Shown: positions 27,307-37,911, counted from the first letter of the stretch. The stretch: DNA of 64,000 nt from Burkholderia sp. SRS-46 (GCF_004343775.1 NZ_PTXL01000005.1:248001-312000), one strand, 5' to 3'. Notes: generated by a model from the sequence alone, not told the origin. Program-made: numbers and translations.

Positions 27307-28093
27307 ATTTTCCGCCTGTTGGTTATGATTTGTATCTTGGCTTGTTGCCTTTCGAGAACACTCGAGTTCACTCAAAGGCAGCGTCGGAGCCGATGCCGAG
27401 CTGTGCGGCTGCTGCACGACGGGTACGGTGAGGGGGGAATGTGGTGCGCAAGTAGGGGCGCGACACAGACTGCAGCGGAGGGCGAGCGATCAATCGGCAA
27501 ACGTGGCTCGGATGAGGCCATCATACGCGCATCTCCGGTCGAGCAACTCTCTTATTTCGGCAGCGACGAAGAACACTTATTGTTGAATGATTGGTGTGAC
27601 GTTGGCGGGTCCGTCGGCACGTCGATGGCTGGTGGCACATACGGCCGGGAAAAGTTGCTTTGCGCGTCCGAGCTCATCAATGCTTCCGAGGCTAAGGCGT
27701 TGGCAGGTTAGCCAGTGCTTGATGATGTTGATGGCCGTTGAACTTTCCCGCTTGCCATCGCACCCCAGTTGCGTTTGTAGCTGGCCCGTATTTCCCGCGC
27801 CATTTCGCTCGCTACACTAGCTTTAGGGATGCGCCACGACGAGTACGAATCGAACCATGGCCGACGATGACGTCGAAGCGACGTTTGGCGCATGGTGTGC
27901 GAGCAAGTGGCAGTCGACTCACCGGGCTATCCACGGCGATATTATCCCGGTGTCGGGCAGTCTCGTTGCGGCGTAGAGCGACATGTTGATAGGGTGGAAG
28001 GCCGCATTCAAGTTGCTCCGCGGGAAGTCCGAATCGAGCTAGTGAATGCCGAACGCTGACGGCCGAGGCCCGCAGGAGCGCGTATTGCTCACG
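27307..28093. other. No trusted gene
   Basis: A plus-strand frame across 27268-27711 has no ribosome site and overlaps the minus-strand gene. No recognisable protein is found up to the IS481 end. Confidence 0.45.
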
Positions 28094-29159
28094 TGTGGTT
28101 GTCGTCACAGTCGCGGACTCAAGATTGAGTCATGGGAGAACTGCGTGAGCTCGGAGAGAGAACTTTTTGAGCAATGGTGGTTTCGAGCGCAATGCCGCCG
28201 ATGGCGCTATGAGCCCGATGCCAGTTGTAGTGATGCTGCCAACTCGCCAAGGCTTCAATGCGATGAGCCGAGTTTTGGTACGTCCATGCATAGGCCCACT
28301 CACGTAAAGCCGACTGGATGAAGCGTTCAGCTTTACCGTTGGTCTGCGGACGATATGCCCGCGTAAATTTGTGTCGGATACCCAGTTCCTGACAGGCCCG
28401 AGCAAACTCGTGCGAACGGAACGCCGAACCGTTGTCGGTCAGTAACCGGCGCACCTGCACGCCGAGCCCGGCGTACCACGCAACGGCGTCGCGCAGGAAC
28501 TGCACGGCACTGCGCTTCGTCTCGTCGGGATGCATCGCCGTGAAGGCAATCCGGGCATGGTCGTCCACGGCGACGAACAGGTACTCCCAACCCACGCCGT
28601 CCACCGTATCGCGCCGATTACCGGTGACACGATGGCTAGGACGCGCGATTCGACCGAGCGTCTTGATGTCGATGTGCAGCAAGTCGCCTGGCGCCTCGTG
28701 TTCGTAGCGCTGAACGGGTTCACGCGGTTGCAGGTCACAGCCGGGATAGTCCGGCACGCGCCAGCACGCGGCTGACGGTCGAGGCAGACACGCCTGCCTG
28801 TCGGGCGATCTGGCGCTGTAGCAAGCGCTGCTGGCGTAATTCCACGATCAGCAAGGCAGTTGCCGGAGCGATTGAACGTGGGGAGCGGGCCGGACGCGAC
28901 GAGGCGTCAGCCAGTGCTGCTGCACCACCGGCCAGATAGCGACCCAGCCATTTGCGCACGGTCGGCGCTGTCACGCCATGATCGGCTGCGGCCTGCGGCA
29001 CACTCGAACCGAATTCGGTGATCTCCTGAACCATCTCAAGTCGACGCGCGAAAGTGAGTCGGGCATTCTTATGGGTGTTCATCCGGCTGGGTTCCTGGAA
29101 GGTTGGGTGTTTGGCGACTTCCAGTCTCCCAGACTCAGTCCGGATGAACCATCGATACA
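28094..29159 (-). mobile_element. IS481-family element with frameshifted transposase
   Basis: The left end, read on the minus strand, begins TGTATCGATGGTTCATCCGG. The right end begins TGTGGTTGTCGTCACAGTCG. These are imperfect inverted repeats with TGT tips. No target duplication is clear. It cut the LysR gene that follows on the right. Its transposase is frameshifted, so the element is probably inactive. Confidence 0.75.
28119..29082 (-). pseudogene. IS481-family transposase, frameshifted
   Basis: The first frame (from ATG 29082, MNTHKNARLTFARRLEMVQE) gives the HTH part and ends at SRVLARAGLSRL followed by TGA. The second frame continues DLQPREPVQRYEHEAPGDLLHIDIKT and carries the DDE integrase core (LHIDIKT, LTDNGSAFRS, PQTNGKAERF). 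Comparing the junction near 28744 with the expected LSDLQP suggests a two-base loss. Otherwise the length (about 320 codons) is normal. Confidence 0.88.
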
Positions 29160-29768
29160 ACCTATTGAAGCTTCACAGCTAGCTGTATATGCTGCAGAAG
29201 GTTGTCGATAGCCTGCGCGTGCTCGCAGTATCTATGACCTCCTGAACACCTCGACCGCAGACCTCGCCATCACGGCATCGCTGCCCGATGAACATTCGCA
29301 TGACTTCGCCCGATTGCTCACCGAGCGACTCCTTCTTGTGCTTTGGCCCAAGCTAGCCGCACACTTGGGTAAACACCCATCGCCAGAGACGCTAGCTAAC
29401 CTGCCTCTTATCGCGTACGACGAAGACCTCCCATTGATTCGAGCAGTCTGGACGTCGATGTTCCAAATGTCCCCACACTGCAGACAGCCTTCACTATCGC
29501 TGACTTGCGAATCATTCAGCAACTCGCCGTCGAAGGACACGGTTGGACGGTGCTATCCGGCTGTCTTTGCGCCGATGCGCTCGCATCAGGGAGCCTTGTA
29601 GCGGCGTCGCCACTCGAAACGGCACCGTCCGATAACCTGTATCTTGCTTGGAACAAAAGCGCCACGCGCAATCCGCATATTGCGTATGTGCGTGATTTCA
29701 TACTTGACTTGTTTGTGGCCGCGCCGCGCTCGCGCGCCGGACAGGAAGAGGGAGGTAAAAAATCATGA
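29160..29768 (+). pseudogene. LysR-type regulator remnant (substrate-binding domain)
   Basis: One frame reads ARSIYDLLNTSTADLAITAS, then LLTERLLLVLWPKLAAHLGK. After a frameshift near 29450 it continues VPTLQTAFTIADLRIIQQLA, then VEGHGWTVLS and DFILDLFVAAP. This is the effector-binding half of a LysR regulator. The N-terminal HTH part is missing, cut off by the IS481 end. A stop at 29209 also interrupts the frame. It cannot make a working regulator. Confidence 0.8.
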
Positions 29769-30001
29769 AGATTCCTGACCCAGGAATCATCTACCCTCCA
29801 GCGTCCTCCGCGAGAACTACGATCATTTTAAAGATCACACTTTCTCATAATTCGACCTGTAAATGATTCAATTCGCATTCCGAAGCTAAACATCCATGAC
29901 AGACTTACTACAGTGCGAAGGCACCGCTGTGCGCGACACACCTTTCACCACCCATTCACGTGCAACCGGTCCGAGATTGGCAAAATAACATATAGCCAAA
30001 C

Positions 30002-30619
30002 TTATGGCGTACCCGGTACGCGCCACGCCACGGTGCAGTTTCTCTTCTTAAGGTTCTCAATGTAAGCTGCGGCGGCTGCCGGGGCATCGGTCGAATATAG
30101 ATACAGCTTTCTTAATGTCTTCTCTCTCGGCCGCTGCTGCTGAGGAAGCTGTCTTTCACCAATAAGCTCAGTTTTATTATGATCATCAAGAATGGTATTC
30201 AACCTATCTCGGATGGCTGGCATATTGGCTCGTAGCACTTCGACTTTTGCCACCAACGGCAAAGAAGTAGGCAACATGGCATTCAATGCCTTGACGAAGC
30301 GGCTTTCATCGAACGGCAGGCCAACTCCGCCCTCTAATTCAAGCTCGCGCTTGATCGCCGTCACGTCCTGCTGTTTAAGATAGATATCAAACTGTCCCCT
30401 CTCATGAGCTCCGTAGAGCTTCAATTCAAGCATGTGCCGAGTATTCTGCAGGAACACAAGCAGGCGGTCATTTGTTGCCTTGTCGTCTGGATCAAAGAAC
30501 ATCATAAACAAGAATCGCCCTCGTCCATTACGGACTTCGAACGCGATTGTAGGCTCATCACGCTCCACGGCCTCAGACCATACGTCAAACAAGCCACCCA
30601 ACGACAAAGGAGTTCCCAT
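30002..30619 (-). CDS. Unknown protein, 205 residues
   Basis: A full-length soluble protein starting MGTPLSLGGLFDVWSEAVER. It has alternating strands (IAFEVRNGRGRFLFMMFFDPDD, MLELKLYGAHERGQFDIYLK), a helical middle (FVKALNAMLPTSLPLVAKVEV) and a basic C-terminal part (REKTLRKLYLYSTDAPAAAAAYIENLKKRN). AAAGGAG lies just upstream of the ATG at 30619. The DNA is more AT-rich than the core. It lies beside the orphan TniQ gene and could be cargo of the same lost element. I recognise no family. Confidence 0.65.
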   Translation of the reverse strand: MGTPLSLGGLFDVWSEAVERDEPTIAFEVRNGRGRFLFMMFFDPDDKATNDRLLVFLQNTRHMLELKLYGAHERGQFDIYLKQQDVTAIKRELELEGGVGLPFDESRFVKALNAMLPTSLPLVAKVEVLRANMPAIRDRLNTILDDHNKTELIGERQLPQQQRPREKTLRKLYLYSTDAPAAAAAYIENLKKRNCTVAWRVPGTP

Positions 30620-30995
30620 CGTTCATTATTCTCCACAAAGGAGTTTGTAGTTCATTTTTCCATTATCCGGCAATTACATTGCCAAATTTTGGGGAATCGA
30701 CCTGTATCGATTACCGGACAAGCGACGCTAGATACCCACCAACCCTCAGGCGACACGGTACTCATTTCCGCGAAATGGTCCGCAAGCACAGCGATCGAAA
30801 GGTAAGCAGACGCTGATTACCCACTCGTCCGGTGCCTTGAAGGCCGCGCACGGATGCCTCGAGCACGTGCATTCTGTTCACTACGTAACGGAGGCACGAA
30901 GACCGTTTATCTTGGTCAACCTTGGCAATCTTGCCGCAGCGCGTGATCCTCAGGAACCGATCGATACACCTCAATCATGTCGGCGTTCGCGCGAG
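30620..30995. other. Probable decayed DNA downstream of tniQ
   Basis: A minus-strand frame at 30762-30974 could be a shifted continuation of the TniQ protein, but I see no motif in it. No other gene is visible. Confidence 0.4.
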
Positions 30996-31712
30996 TCAGG
31001 TAAAACCCAACGCCCCCCGTATCCTATACAACGGGACTGCCCTCTGGTCGACCGTGCCGCTCCCATTCTTGGCCCCTGCGACACGCCGGCAGTCGATTAG
31101 CTTCTCGACCACGGCCAGCCCTTCAGAAAGTCCGGATCCCATAGTCGCCGGCAAGCACCAGCCCTGGTAAAGTGAGCGCGCGTTCTCAGCCTCCTCCGGT
31201 GTGCAGGTAATAGGCGAAATGCGAGAAAAATCTAGACCACATCGACATTGCACCATGTTCGGCCGCGTCATCATGATCGGCTTTTCGCACTGTGGGCATA
31301 CGTCGAGCAGTTGAACAGAGTGGGCAGGACATGCCGTCATCAACGTAAGACGATGTGAGGCAAGCATGATGCCGCCGTCTAGAAGGCACAGCGGACAAAT
31401 CCGCTCCCGCTCTCGAACAAGCAAGTGCCGGGCCTCAATCACGTGATGCCCCACCGCGTAACTAAAGGCGATCGCTCGTGTTCGCCCCCCGACTTCGACC
31501 GGGCACATCGATCTCATGATCGATTGCCCGACCCGGCAAACACGCGCCAGCTCTGCAATCTCGGCGGAAACCAACGGACCGAACGCAACGCAACCTGCGT
31601 CACGCAGCAAAGCCCCTACGCTTCTCAGGCCGTTGGCATCCACCAGGCGCATGAGCATCGACGACAACGACTCGTCGGGACAGGGTTCGACGCGAAGCGC
31701 AAGCGGTAGCAT
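30996..31712 (-). CDS. TniQ/TnsD-family transposition target-selector protein (orphan)
   Basis: A 238-residue protein from ATG 31712. It starts LPLALRVEPCPDESLSSML, the typical TniQ opening. It carries the zinc-ribbon pattern CPLC, then ACPAH, then CPQC, then CRCG at about residues 110-170. TniQ proteins choose insertion sites for Tn5053- and Tn7-type transposons together with DDE transposase and ATPase partners. None of those partners is present in the window. The start lies only 35 bp from the IS21 left end, and the C-terminus is shorter than in TnsD. It is therefore probably a stranded relic. Confidence 0.8.
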   Translation of the reverse strand: MLPLALRVEPCPDESLSSMLMRLVDANGLRSVGALLRDAGCVAFGPLVSAEIAELARVCRVGQSIMRSMCPVEVGGRTRAIAFSYAVGHHVIEARHLLVRERERICPLCLLDGGIMLASHRLTLMTACPAHSVQLLDVCPQCEKPIMMTRPNMVQCRCGLDFSRISPITCTPEEAENARSLYQGWCLPATMGSGLSEGLAVVEKLIDCRRVAGAKNGSGTVDQRAVPLYRIRGALGFT

Positions 31713-31851
31713 CGCATCCGCTGGCCTGACGCAATACGACCCCCAGTGTTGATGTCCGCACAGAACTGACCCACTAGAGCTGAAAATTTTCATCGAATTT
31801 TGACCCACGTGATTGAATGCCCTGCTCAATCTTTGAGCAGGGGATACAAAG

Positions 31852-33366
31852 GTGATCACGGTGGGCATATTGGCCAAGATCAGGCGGATGTATTTCCGCG
31901 AGAAGGTCCCACTGCGCGAGATTGCGCGGCGTACGGGCCTGTCCCGAAACACGGTGCGCCGCTGGCTGCGGCAGACTGATGCTGTCGAGCCGAAGTATCC
32001 GAAGCGCGTCAGCCCGAGCGTCATCGACGACTGGGCCGCACAGCTGACAGGTTGGCTGCGTGCCGACAGTCATCGCCCGAAGCGTGACCGGCGCACCGCC
32101 CGGTTCATGTTCGAGGCGATCCGCGCCGAGGGTTACGCCGGCAGCTACGGCCGCGTAAGCGCGTTCGTGAGGCGTTGGCACGAGGAGCAGGCTGAGGCGC
32201 CTCGCAGGAAGGCCTTCGTGCCGCTCGCCTTCGAACCCGGCGAAGCCTTCCAGTTTGACTGGAGCTGCGAATACGCGTTTGTTGGCGGGCTACGGCGACG
32301 CCTGGAGGTCGCCCACGTCAAACTTAACTCCAGCCGCGCGTTCTGGCTCGTCGCCTATCCCACACAGAGTCACGAGATGCTGTTCGATGCGCACGCCCGC
32401 GCATTCGCCGCGTTCGGCGGCGTGCCGCGGCGCGGCATCTACGACAACATGAAGACCGCCGTGGACAAGGTTGGCCGCGGCAAGGAGCGTGCGGTCAACG
32501 CGCGCTTCGAAGCGATGTGCAGTCACTACCTGTTCGAGCCGGAGTTCTGCAACCGGGCTGCAGGCTGGGAGAAAGGCATCGTCGAGAAGAACGTTCAGGA
32601 CCGGCGACGTCAGATCTGGCACGAAGCAGCGCTACGGCGCTGGGAAACGCTGGAGATCCTGAACGAATGGGTCGCTGGTCAGTGTCGTGAGGCGTGGCAC
32701 ATGCGGCACCCGCAGTGGCCTGAGCTGACAGTCGAGGATGTGCTGCAGGACGAGCGTACCCGGCTGATGCCCAATCCACGGCCGTTCGACGGCTACATCG
32801 AGCAGACCCTGCGAGTCTCGTCGACCAGCCTGATTCACTTCCAACGCAACCGCTACAGCGTGCCCACCGAGTACACGAACCAGTTGGTGAGCGTGCGCTG
32901 CTATCCGGCATATCTCAGCGTCGTCGCCAACGCCCAGGAGATCGCACGCCACGAACGCAGCTTCGAGCGGCACATGACCTTCTACGATTGGCGCCACTAC
33001 GTCACGCTGGTCGAGCGCAAACCCGGCGCACTGCGCAACGGCGCACCGTTCATCACGATGCCGCAGCCGCTGCAACTGCTGCAGCGGCATCTGCTGAAAC
33101 ACCCGGGCGGCGATCGCGTCATGACGCAGGTGCTCGCTGCGGTGCGCGAACACGGGCTCGATGCGGTGCTGCTCGCCGTACAGGCTGCGCTGGATTCAGG
33201 ACGCCCCAGCGCAGAGCACGTCCTGAACGTGCTGAGCCGGCTGAAGGCGCCCGTCACGAATGGCAGCCTCGCCACGACGAAACTCCAGCTCAAGGAAGAG
33301 CCCGCGGCCGACGTGAACCGTTACGAGACGCTGCGTGCCAACCCACCGGAGGATCGTCATGTCTAA
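31852..33366 (+). CDS. istA: IS21 transposase
   Basis: A 504-residue IstA. An N-terminal HTH ([20 protein letters not shown]) is followed by the DDE core ([40 protein letters not shown] with the last acidic residue) and the C-terminal beta domain ([19 protein letters not shown]). GTG 31852 is the start. Its stop overlaps the istB start by eight bases, the usual arrangement for coupled translation. Intact. Confidence 0.95.
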   Translation: MITVGILAKIRRMYFREKVPLREIARRTGLSRNTVRRWLRQTDAVEPKYPKRVSPSVIDDWAAQLTGWLRADSHRPKRDRRTARFMFEAIRAEGYAGSYGRVSAFVRRWHEEQAEAPRRKAFVPLAFEPGEAFQFDWSCEYAFVGGLRRRLEVAHVKLNSSRAFWLVAYPTQSHEMLFDAHARAFAAFGGVPRRGIYDNMKTAVDKVGRGKERAVNARFEAMCSHYLFEPEFCNRAAGWEKGIVEKNVQDRRRQIWHEAALRRWETLEILNEWVAGQCREAWHMRHPQWPELTVEDVLQDERTRLMPNPRPFDGYIEQTLRVSSTSLIHFQRNRYSVPTEYTNQLVSVRCYPAYLSVVANAQEIARHERSFERHMTFYDWRHYVTLVERKPGALRNGAPFITMPQPLQLLQRHLLKHPGGDRVMTQVLAAVREHGLDAVLLAVQAALDSGRPSAEHVLNVLSRLKAPVTNGSLATTKLQLKEEPAADVNRYETLRANPPEDRHV

Positions 33367-34156
33367 CGATATCGCGGCCCAGCTCAAGGGTCTTAAACTG
33401 CACGGCATGGCGAGCACGTGGCCGGAGCTGCTCGCGCAGTCGCGCCACACTGACTTCGAGCCGGAGCGCTTCATGAAGCAGCTGTTGATGGCTGAAACCG
33501 CCGAACGGCAGGTGCGCTCGATCGCCTATCAAATGACCGCTGCGCGCTTCCCGGCCCACCGCGACCTGAAGGGCTTCGACTTCGCGCAGGCACACGTCGA
33601 CGAAGCGCTGGTGCGCGAACTGAGCGAGCTGTCGTTCCTCGAAAGCGCGCACAACGTCGTGTTCATCGGTGGTCCGGGCACTGGCAAGACGCACCTCGCC
33701 TCAGCGATCGGAATCGAAGCCGTACAGCGCCACGGCAAGCGTGTGCGCTACTTCTCGACCGTCGAGCTGACCAACGCCCTGGAGCAGGAGAAGTCCGTCG
33801 GCAAACAAGGCCAGATCGCCCACAAGCTGATGTACGTCGATCTGGTGATTCTCGATGAGCTGGGCTATCTGCCGTTCAGCCAGACCGGCGGTGCATTGCT
33901 GTTCCATCTGCTCTCAAAGCTTTACGAGCACACGAGCGTCGCGATCACGACCAATCTCAGCTTCGGCGAGTGGGCGAGCGTGTTCGGGGATGCAAAGATG
34001 ACGACAGCGCTGCTGGACCGCGTCACCCATCACTGCCACATCGTCGAAACGGGCAATGAATCGTGGCGCTTCAGGACCAGTTCTGCCAAGGCAAAGACAA
34101 CAAGAAAAAGAGCAGCAAAACCAGCGGGTAACGAAGAGTTATCCACACCGGAATAG
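33359..34156 (+). CDS. istB: IS21 helper ATPase
   Basis: A 265-residue AAA+ ATPase related to DnaC. It has a Walker A motif [11 protein letters not shown] (about residue 107), a Walker B motif [11 protein letters not shown] and an arginine-rich end ([18 protein letters not shown]). IstB assembles on target DNA and activates IstA. ATG 33359 overlaps the end of istA. Intact and of normal length. Confidence 0.95.
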   Translation: MSNDIAAQLKGLKLHGMASTWPELLAQSRHTDFEPERFMKQLLMAETAERQVRSIAYQMTAARFPAHRDLKGFDFAQAHVDEALVRELSELSFLESAHNVVFIGGPGTGKTHLASAIGIEAVQRHGKRVRYFSTVELTNALEQEKSVGKQGQIAHKLMYVDLVILDELGYLPFSQTGGALLFHLLSKLYEHTSVAITTNLSFGEWASVFGDAKMTTALLDRVTHHCHIVETGNESWRFRTSSAKAKTTRKRAAKPAGNEELSTPE

Positions 34157-34228
34157 ATGTACTACGCTGTCTCAGGGTGGGTCAGATTTAGATGAAATCG
34201 GTGGGTTAAGACTCGGTGGAAATCAACA

Positions 34229-34742
34229 TTCGGCGCGCTCTATGACGTCGAACGCGATGTCGCCGAACTGAAGCCCGACCGACGGCAGGCCATCCGCCGG
34301 CAGCGATCCAGACCCGTTGCCGATGCATTGCACGCCTGGATGGTGACCCAACGCAAGCTGGTTGCCGAAGGATCTGCGATTGCGAAGGCGCTCGACTACA
34401 GCCTGAAACGCTGGGAAGCGCTCATGCGCTATCTCGACGACGGGCGTGTGCCCATCGACAACAACTGGCTGGAAAACCAGATTCGCCCATGGGCAACGGG
34501 CCGCTCGAACTGGCTGTTCGCCGGTTCACTGCGCGCAGGGCAGCGCGCGGCCGCGATCATGAGCCTGATCCGGTCGGCGCAACTCAACGGTCATGATCCG
34601 TACGTCTACCTGAAAGACGTGCTCACACGACTGCCGACCCATCGCGCCGACGACATCGCGTCGTTACTTCCGCATCGCTGGGCGCCAGCTACCGCTTGAT
34701 CGCCATCACTCGCCGGCTTGGGTGCCTTTACCGGGCGCTTAC
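34229..34742 (+). pseudogene. IS66 transposase (TnpC) C-terminal fragment and IS66 end
   Basis: The frame (stop at 34699) gives the TnpC end: DVERDVAELKPDRRQAIRRQ, then DDGRVPIDNNWLENQIRPWA, then GRSNWLFAGSLRAGQRAAAI, and a tail DIASLLPHRWAPATA. It starts exactly where the IS21 ends, so the IS21 removed the first two thirds. CGGGCGCTTAC at 34732-34742 looks like the IS66 terminal repeat. Beyond it lies a truncated chromosomal gene. Confidence 0.85.
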
Positions 34743-35004
34743 GGTCTTTCAGTGGACGCTTGCCGTCGATGATGGCTTTTGCTTCGTCGATGGCAGCATC
34801 CAACGCCCAGTCTTCGCGACGATAGCCCTCTTCCTCAAGACATCGAACCGGAATTTGCGTGGCGGGCTGAGCATCAGTGTCGTTCGGGATAAGCACGAAG
34901 CCGTGGAACCCGAATATCTGCAAATCCGCACCTCCGACGCCATGTTTCGGGAGCGTTTGAACTGAATATTTAAAGCCGTTGTGCGTGTTCTCGGCGCGGG
35001 TCAT
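34743..35004 (-). pseudogene. Small hypothetical gene truncated by IS66
   Basis: GGAG six bases before ATG 35004 marks the start: MTRAENTHNGFKYSVQTLPK, then LQIFGFHGFVLIPNDTDAQP, then a helix (WALDAAIDEAKAIIDGK). The frame runs on into the IS66 end (KAPKPASDGD), so the native C-terminus is lost. The NGFKYSVQ start and DEAKAIIDGK helix resemble the layout of the 94-residue paralogues at 12477 and 25805, though only loosely. Function unknown. Confidence 0.6.
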
Positions 35005-35529
35005 GTTCATCTCCAGCGTGTCGTCATCGGATCCTAGCACTAACGAACAGGGTGCGACTGCAGCGCGGCCGAATGCTGTTCCGCGCTGTCTGCGGACCGG
35101 CAGCTCTCGCCCGAGCCCGGTCCGATACGGTACCGACGAGGCGATCCGCTGCCGGCGGAGATCGGGGCCTGCGCAAGTCGACCCGTTACTGTCATCTGGG
35201 ATAGCAAAGCGACTGACCGCTTTCCGAGCGGTTGCGGCCGAACACAGGACTTTTGATGCACAGCGATGGACATGCGCTTGGCTGGCCAGTGTCTGTAGGT
35301 CGACGGGAAGGGCATTGGCGTAGCGACGTGGTGAAACAATGGAGGTATTGCCGTCAGGGGTCTCGCCGCGAGCTCAAGAACTGCTCGAAACTGTTGCTGG
35401 GGAGTGGTGGGTAATTGCTGGCAGTGACCATGCTGATACCTCTGCGCATAGTTTGCGTACATGTTTAGCACGATGGAGGCGTGAGCAGCCTGAGCAGGCT
35501 AAACAAGGCATGTAAGTGAATGGGGCATA
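35005..35529. other. No gene recognised
   Basis: Intergenic DNA between the truncated small gene and the end of the DUF4365-TPR gene. A minus-strand frame at 35040-35471 is not protein-like. Confidence 0.45.
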
Positions 35530-37479
35530 TCAGTGAGCGCCGTCGCTGGTCTGGCCGGCATCTGGATCACCAAACAACAACGGTAAATCGCGCTTAAGCT
35601 TGGCGGTAAGTTCATGGTCGGGGAAACGTGCTATCGCCGAAGCCCAAACCTCTGCCGCCGTCCCGAGGTCACCGCTATTCCAGTGAGCCCCGCCGAGGTC
35701 GAACCTCGCAAGGTCATGGTCCGGGTCGAGCGCAAGCGCCCTCTCGTAGGCGTCGATGGCTTCGGGCCAGCGACAGAGGCTGGCGTAAGCCGCAGCCAGC
35801 TGAAACCAGCTCATGGCATCCGGCTGAACGGTCTGAGCCTGCTCGAGCAGCAGCGGCACGCTCTCATCGAACCGCTCCAGTTGCATGAGGGCAATCGCCA
35901 GGCAGTAGCCATATTCGCCGCCACCCAGTTCATGGGCCTTGCGAAAGCAGCGCTCCGCTTCCGCCCAGTCCTCATCATCCTGCGCCCAATGGCCCAAACG
36001 ATCCCAAGGCAGCGCCGCGTTGTCGGCGTCAATGTGGGGGATGTGTTGGTCAAATTCCTGGCGGAACTCGGCATAAGTCTTCCCGATGTTCACCCCTTGG
36101 CCGCGCAGGTAGAAACCTGCCATCAAAAGCTCGTACCTCGCAATGGGATCCTCGGGGTGCGCCCTTATGTGGCGTTGCCAGAAGGGCAAAGCCTGTCGGG
36201 CGTTGTCCACATTTGAGCGCCCGAAGGCAGCAACCAGACGGTGACACCACGGCCAGATCCAGCGGAAGCGGTCAGCCTGAGTCACCAGATTATTGATTTC
36301 GCGAAACGCTGCCCGGCCGTCGCCAAGGTTGAAAAGGACATTTGCACGCCAGCCGGTGACCGCGGAAGTCCGCCCCTGCTTTTGATTCGAAAAGACAACC
36401 TGATCGAGATGATGCAGCGCTTCCTCGTACCTGCCCAGGCGGACAAAGTGGGTGCCCAGGGCAGTGTGAGCCTCCGCGAGCTCGGGATTCAACCGCAAAG
36501 CGTCGCGGTAGTGATCCACCGCCGGGTCTTGGTCGCCAAGCTGCGCGTAGCTGGACCCAAGGTTCTTGTGGATCTGAGCAGTCAGTTCGGGGACGGCAGC
36601 AAGCGCCGAGTCGGCGAGGGCGGCTTCGAACGCGCGCTTTGCTTCCTGCTCGTTATGGAGAGCGTGAAAGGCGTTTCCTATCGTGTAATGGAGGTCGCTG
36701 ACCTGATGACGACCGTCAGTGAGCCTCGTGCGGAAAAAGCGGATAGCCTCTTCGATCCTCTCCGGATGTTGGCTCATGCCATCCATGCCCAGGTTAATCT
36801 CGGACATGTAGCAAATGCCCATTTCGTCGCAGCCAGCGCCCAAAGCGGCCGCGAACTTGGCGAACCCGGCGCTGATCACGTCGTCTGCGTTCTGCTCATA
36901 GAGCTCCACGAGCAGCTTTCGAGCCAGGGCCGGATCGTCGGGAACATGAAAATCCAGCGCAGCAACGCCGACTTCGGCTACGCGCCGATCGCGTGACAAG
37001 CTTGCCCAAGCACGGGCGAGATCCGCAAGCCGGCAAAGGCGCTCGACCGTCAGCTCTTCAACGAACGACACGGTCAGCGATTCCTGGTCGGTCCAGTTCG
37101 TTCCGCCATGCCCATACTGATAAGCAACACTTTCTGCAGCGCAGATGCGCAATGAGCGCGTCGGCACGTGATAGGCCACGTACACGCTGTACGGCTGCAT
37201 TAGCAGGTAGTTGAGGTTCGTGCGGTCCACCTCGACACTGAGCGAGCCGTTGGCGTTCAACTCCCTTTCAGTTCCCTTCAGTTGGACGTGAACGCGAGCA
37301 TTGGTGGCGCACCCATTGGCACTCGCCTCGATCTGGCAGTCGGTCCCGTAGTCCTTGCGGTCGGTCGCCTGCAGAATGAAAGCGCCACTCTCCTCAAGCC
37401 GCGTCTGGAAAGCGGTGATTGCCTTGTCCTCGATCGCGTGATTTCGATGGCGACGCGGCAGATCGTCAAAGTGATTCAT
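35530..37479 (-). CDS. DUF4365 nuclease-like domain fused to TPR repeats
   Basis: A 649-residue cytoplasmic protein. Residues about 10-130 match DUF4365, a PD-(D/E)XK-fold family: a Glu in HAIEDKAITAF, then DYGTDCQIE (D47, E51), then VHVQLKGT (K68), which together give the D...E.K-type active site. Residues about 150-240 are a helical linker. From about 250 to 640 there are roughly ten TPR-like helical pairs (EAKRAFEAALA, AVDHYRDALRLNPELAEAHTALG, EAIDAYERALALDPDHDLARFDLG). Nuclease-plus-TPR layouts are common in bacterial defence proteins. No methylase or partner gene is adjacent. The start ATG 37479 is supported by homology from the first residues. It appears intact among IS remnants. Confidence 0.82.
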   Translation of the reverse strand: MNHFDDLPRRHRNHAIEDKAITAFQTRLEESGAFILQATDRKDYGTDCQIEASANGCATNARVHVQLKGTERELNANGSLSVEVDRTNLNYLLMQPYSVYVAYHVPTRSLRICAAESVAYQYGHGGTNWTDQESLTVSFVEELTVERLCRLADLARAWASLSRDRRVAEVGVAALDFHVPDDPALARKLLVELYEQNADDVISAGFAKFAAALGAGCDEMGICYMSEINLGMDGMSQHPERIEEAIRFFRTRLTDGRHQVSDLHYTIGNAFHALHNEQEAKRAFEAALADSALAAVPELTAQIHKNLGSSYAQLGDQDPAVDHYRDALRLNPELAEAHTALGTHFVRLGRYEEALHHLDQVVFSNQKQGRTSAVTGWRANVLFNLGDGRAAFREINNLVTQADRFRWIWPWCHRLVAAFGRSNVDNARQALPFWQRHIRAHPEDPIARYELLMAGFYLRGQGVNIGKTYAEFRQEFDQHIPHIDADNAALPWDRLGHWAQDDEDWAEAERCFRKAHELGGGEYGYCLAIALMQLERFDESVPLLLEQAQTVQPDAMSWFQLAAAYASLCRWPEAIDAYERALALDPDHDLARFDLGGAHWNSGDLGTAAEVWASAIARFPDHELTAKLKRDLPLLFGDPDAGQTSDGAH

Positions 37480-37876
37480 ATGCCTAGCTCGTTGCGGATG
37501 TTCGGTTTTTCCATTGCCGTGAACGATGCCTGCGAACTTGATTGGATGACGTGGACTTAACCCACCGCTTTCGGGGATTTAATGCCCCGAGTCAGTATCA
37601 GCGCCGTTCATCTTATCAAGGAGTGGCTTTGTCGCAGGGGCGCCAGTCGCTGCGCTTGATTCTATAGGCATCGAATGACGGTAGCGGAGACGGAAGCGGT
37701 CCCCTTAGTAATCGACGCATCTGGCCGTTCGTGGCCGATACCTGCCCGATACGGACGCCGGTCACGACGGAGTCTCAATTGCGCGCACACCCGATATAGA
37801 GGTCCACGAACCACCATTCGTGGCGCGCGGGTTCGAAATACACAATTTTCGAGTGGACATGCGGTTAAGTGAGCGT
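37480..37876. other. No gene; outer part of the duplicated ParS-like block
   Basis: From about 37765 the sequence matches (inverted) the DNA at 11000-11095 that follows the copy A terminator. The rest holds nothing recognisable. Confidence 0.5.
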
Positions 37877-37911
37877 GAAAAAGAAAATACCCGCGTATCA
37901 AGCGGGTATTT
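37877..37911 (-). terminator. Intrinsic terminator, copy B
   Basis: Read on the minus strand, ATACCCGC and GCGGGTAT pair, followed by TTTTCTTTTTC. Compared with copy A, two bases change together to keep pairing. Confidence 0.85.

Larger units (their letters stand above)
31747..34228 (+). mobile_element. Complete IS21-family element
   Basis: The left end begins TGTTGATGTCCGCACAGAAC; the right end, read inward, begins TGTTGATTTCCACCGAGTCT. Inner TGACCCAC repeats occur at both ends. The element carries intact istA and istB. No target duplication is visible: the left neighbour is tniQ and the right neighbour an IS66 remnant. DNA was therefore lost or rearranged on at least one side after insertion. 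Confidence 0.9.

Noticed and set aside
37550..37575. CTTAACCCACCG resembling the IS21 end
   Set aside because: Only about 12 bases match and the rest of the end is absent, so chance is likely.
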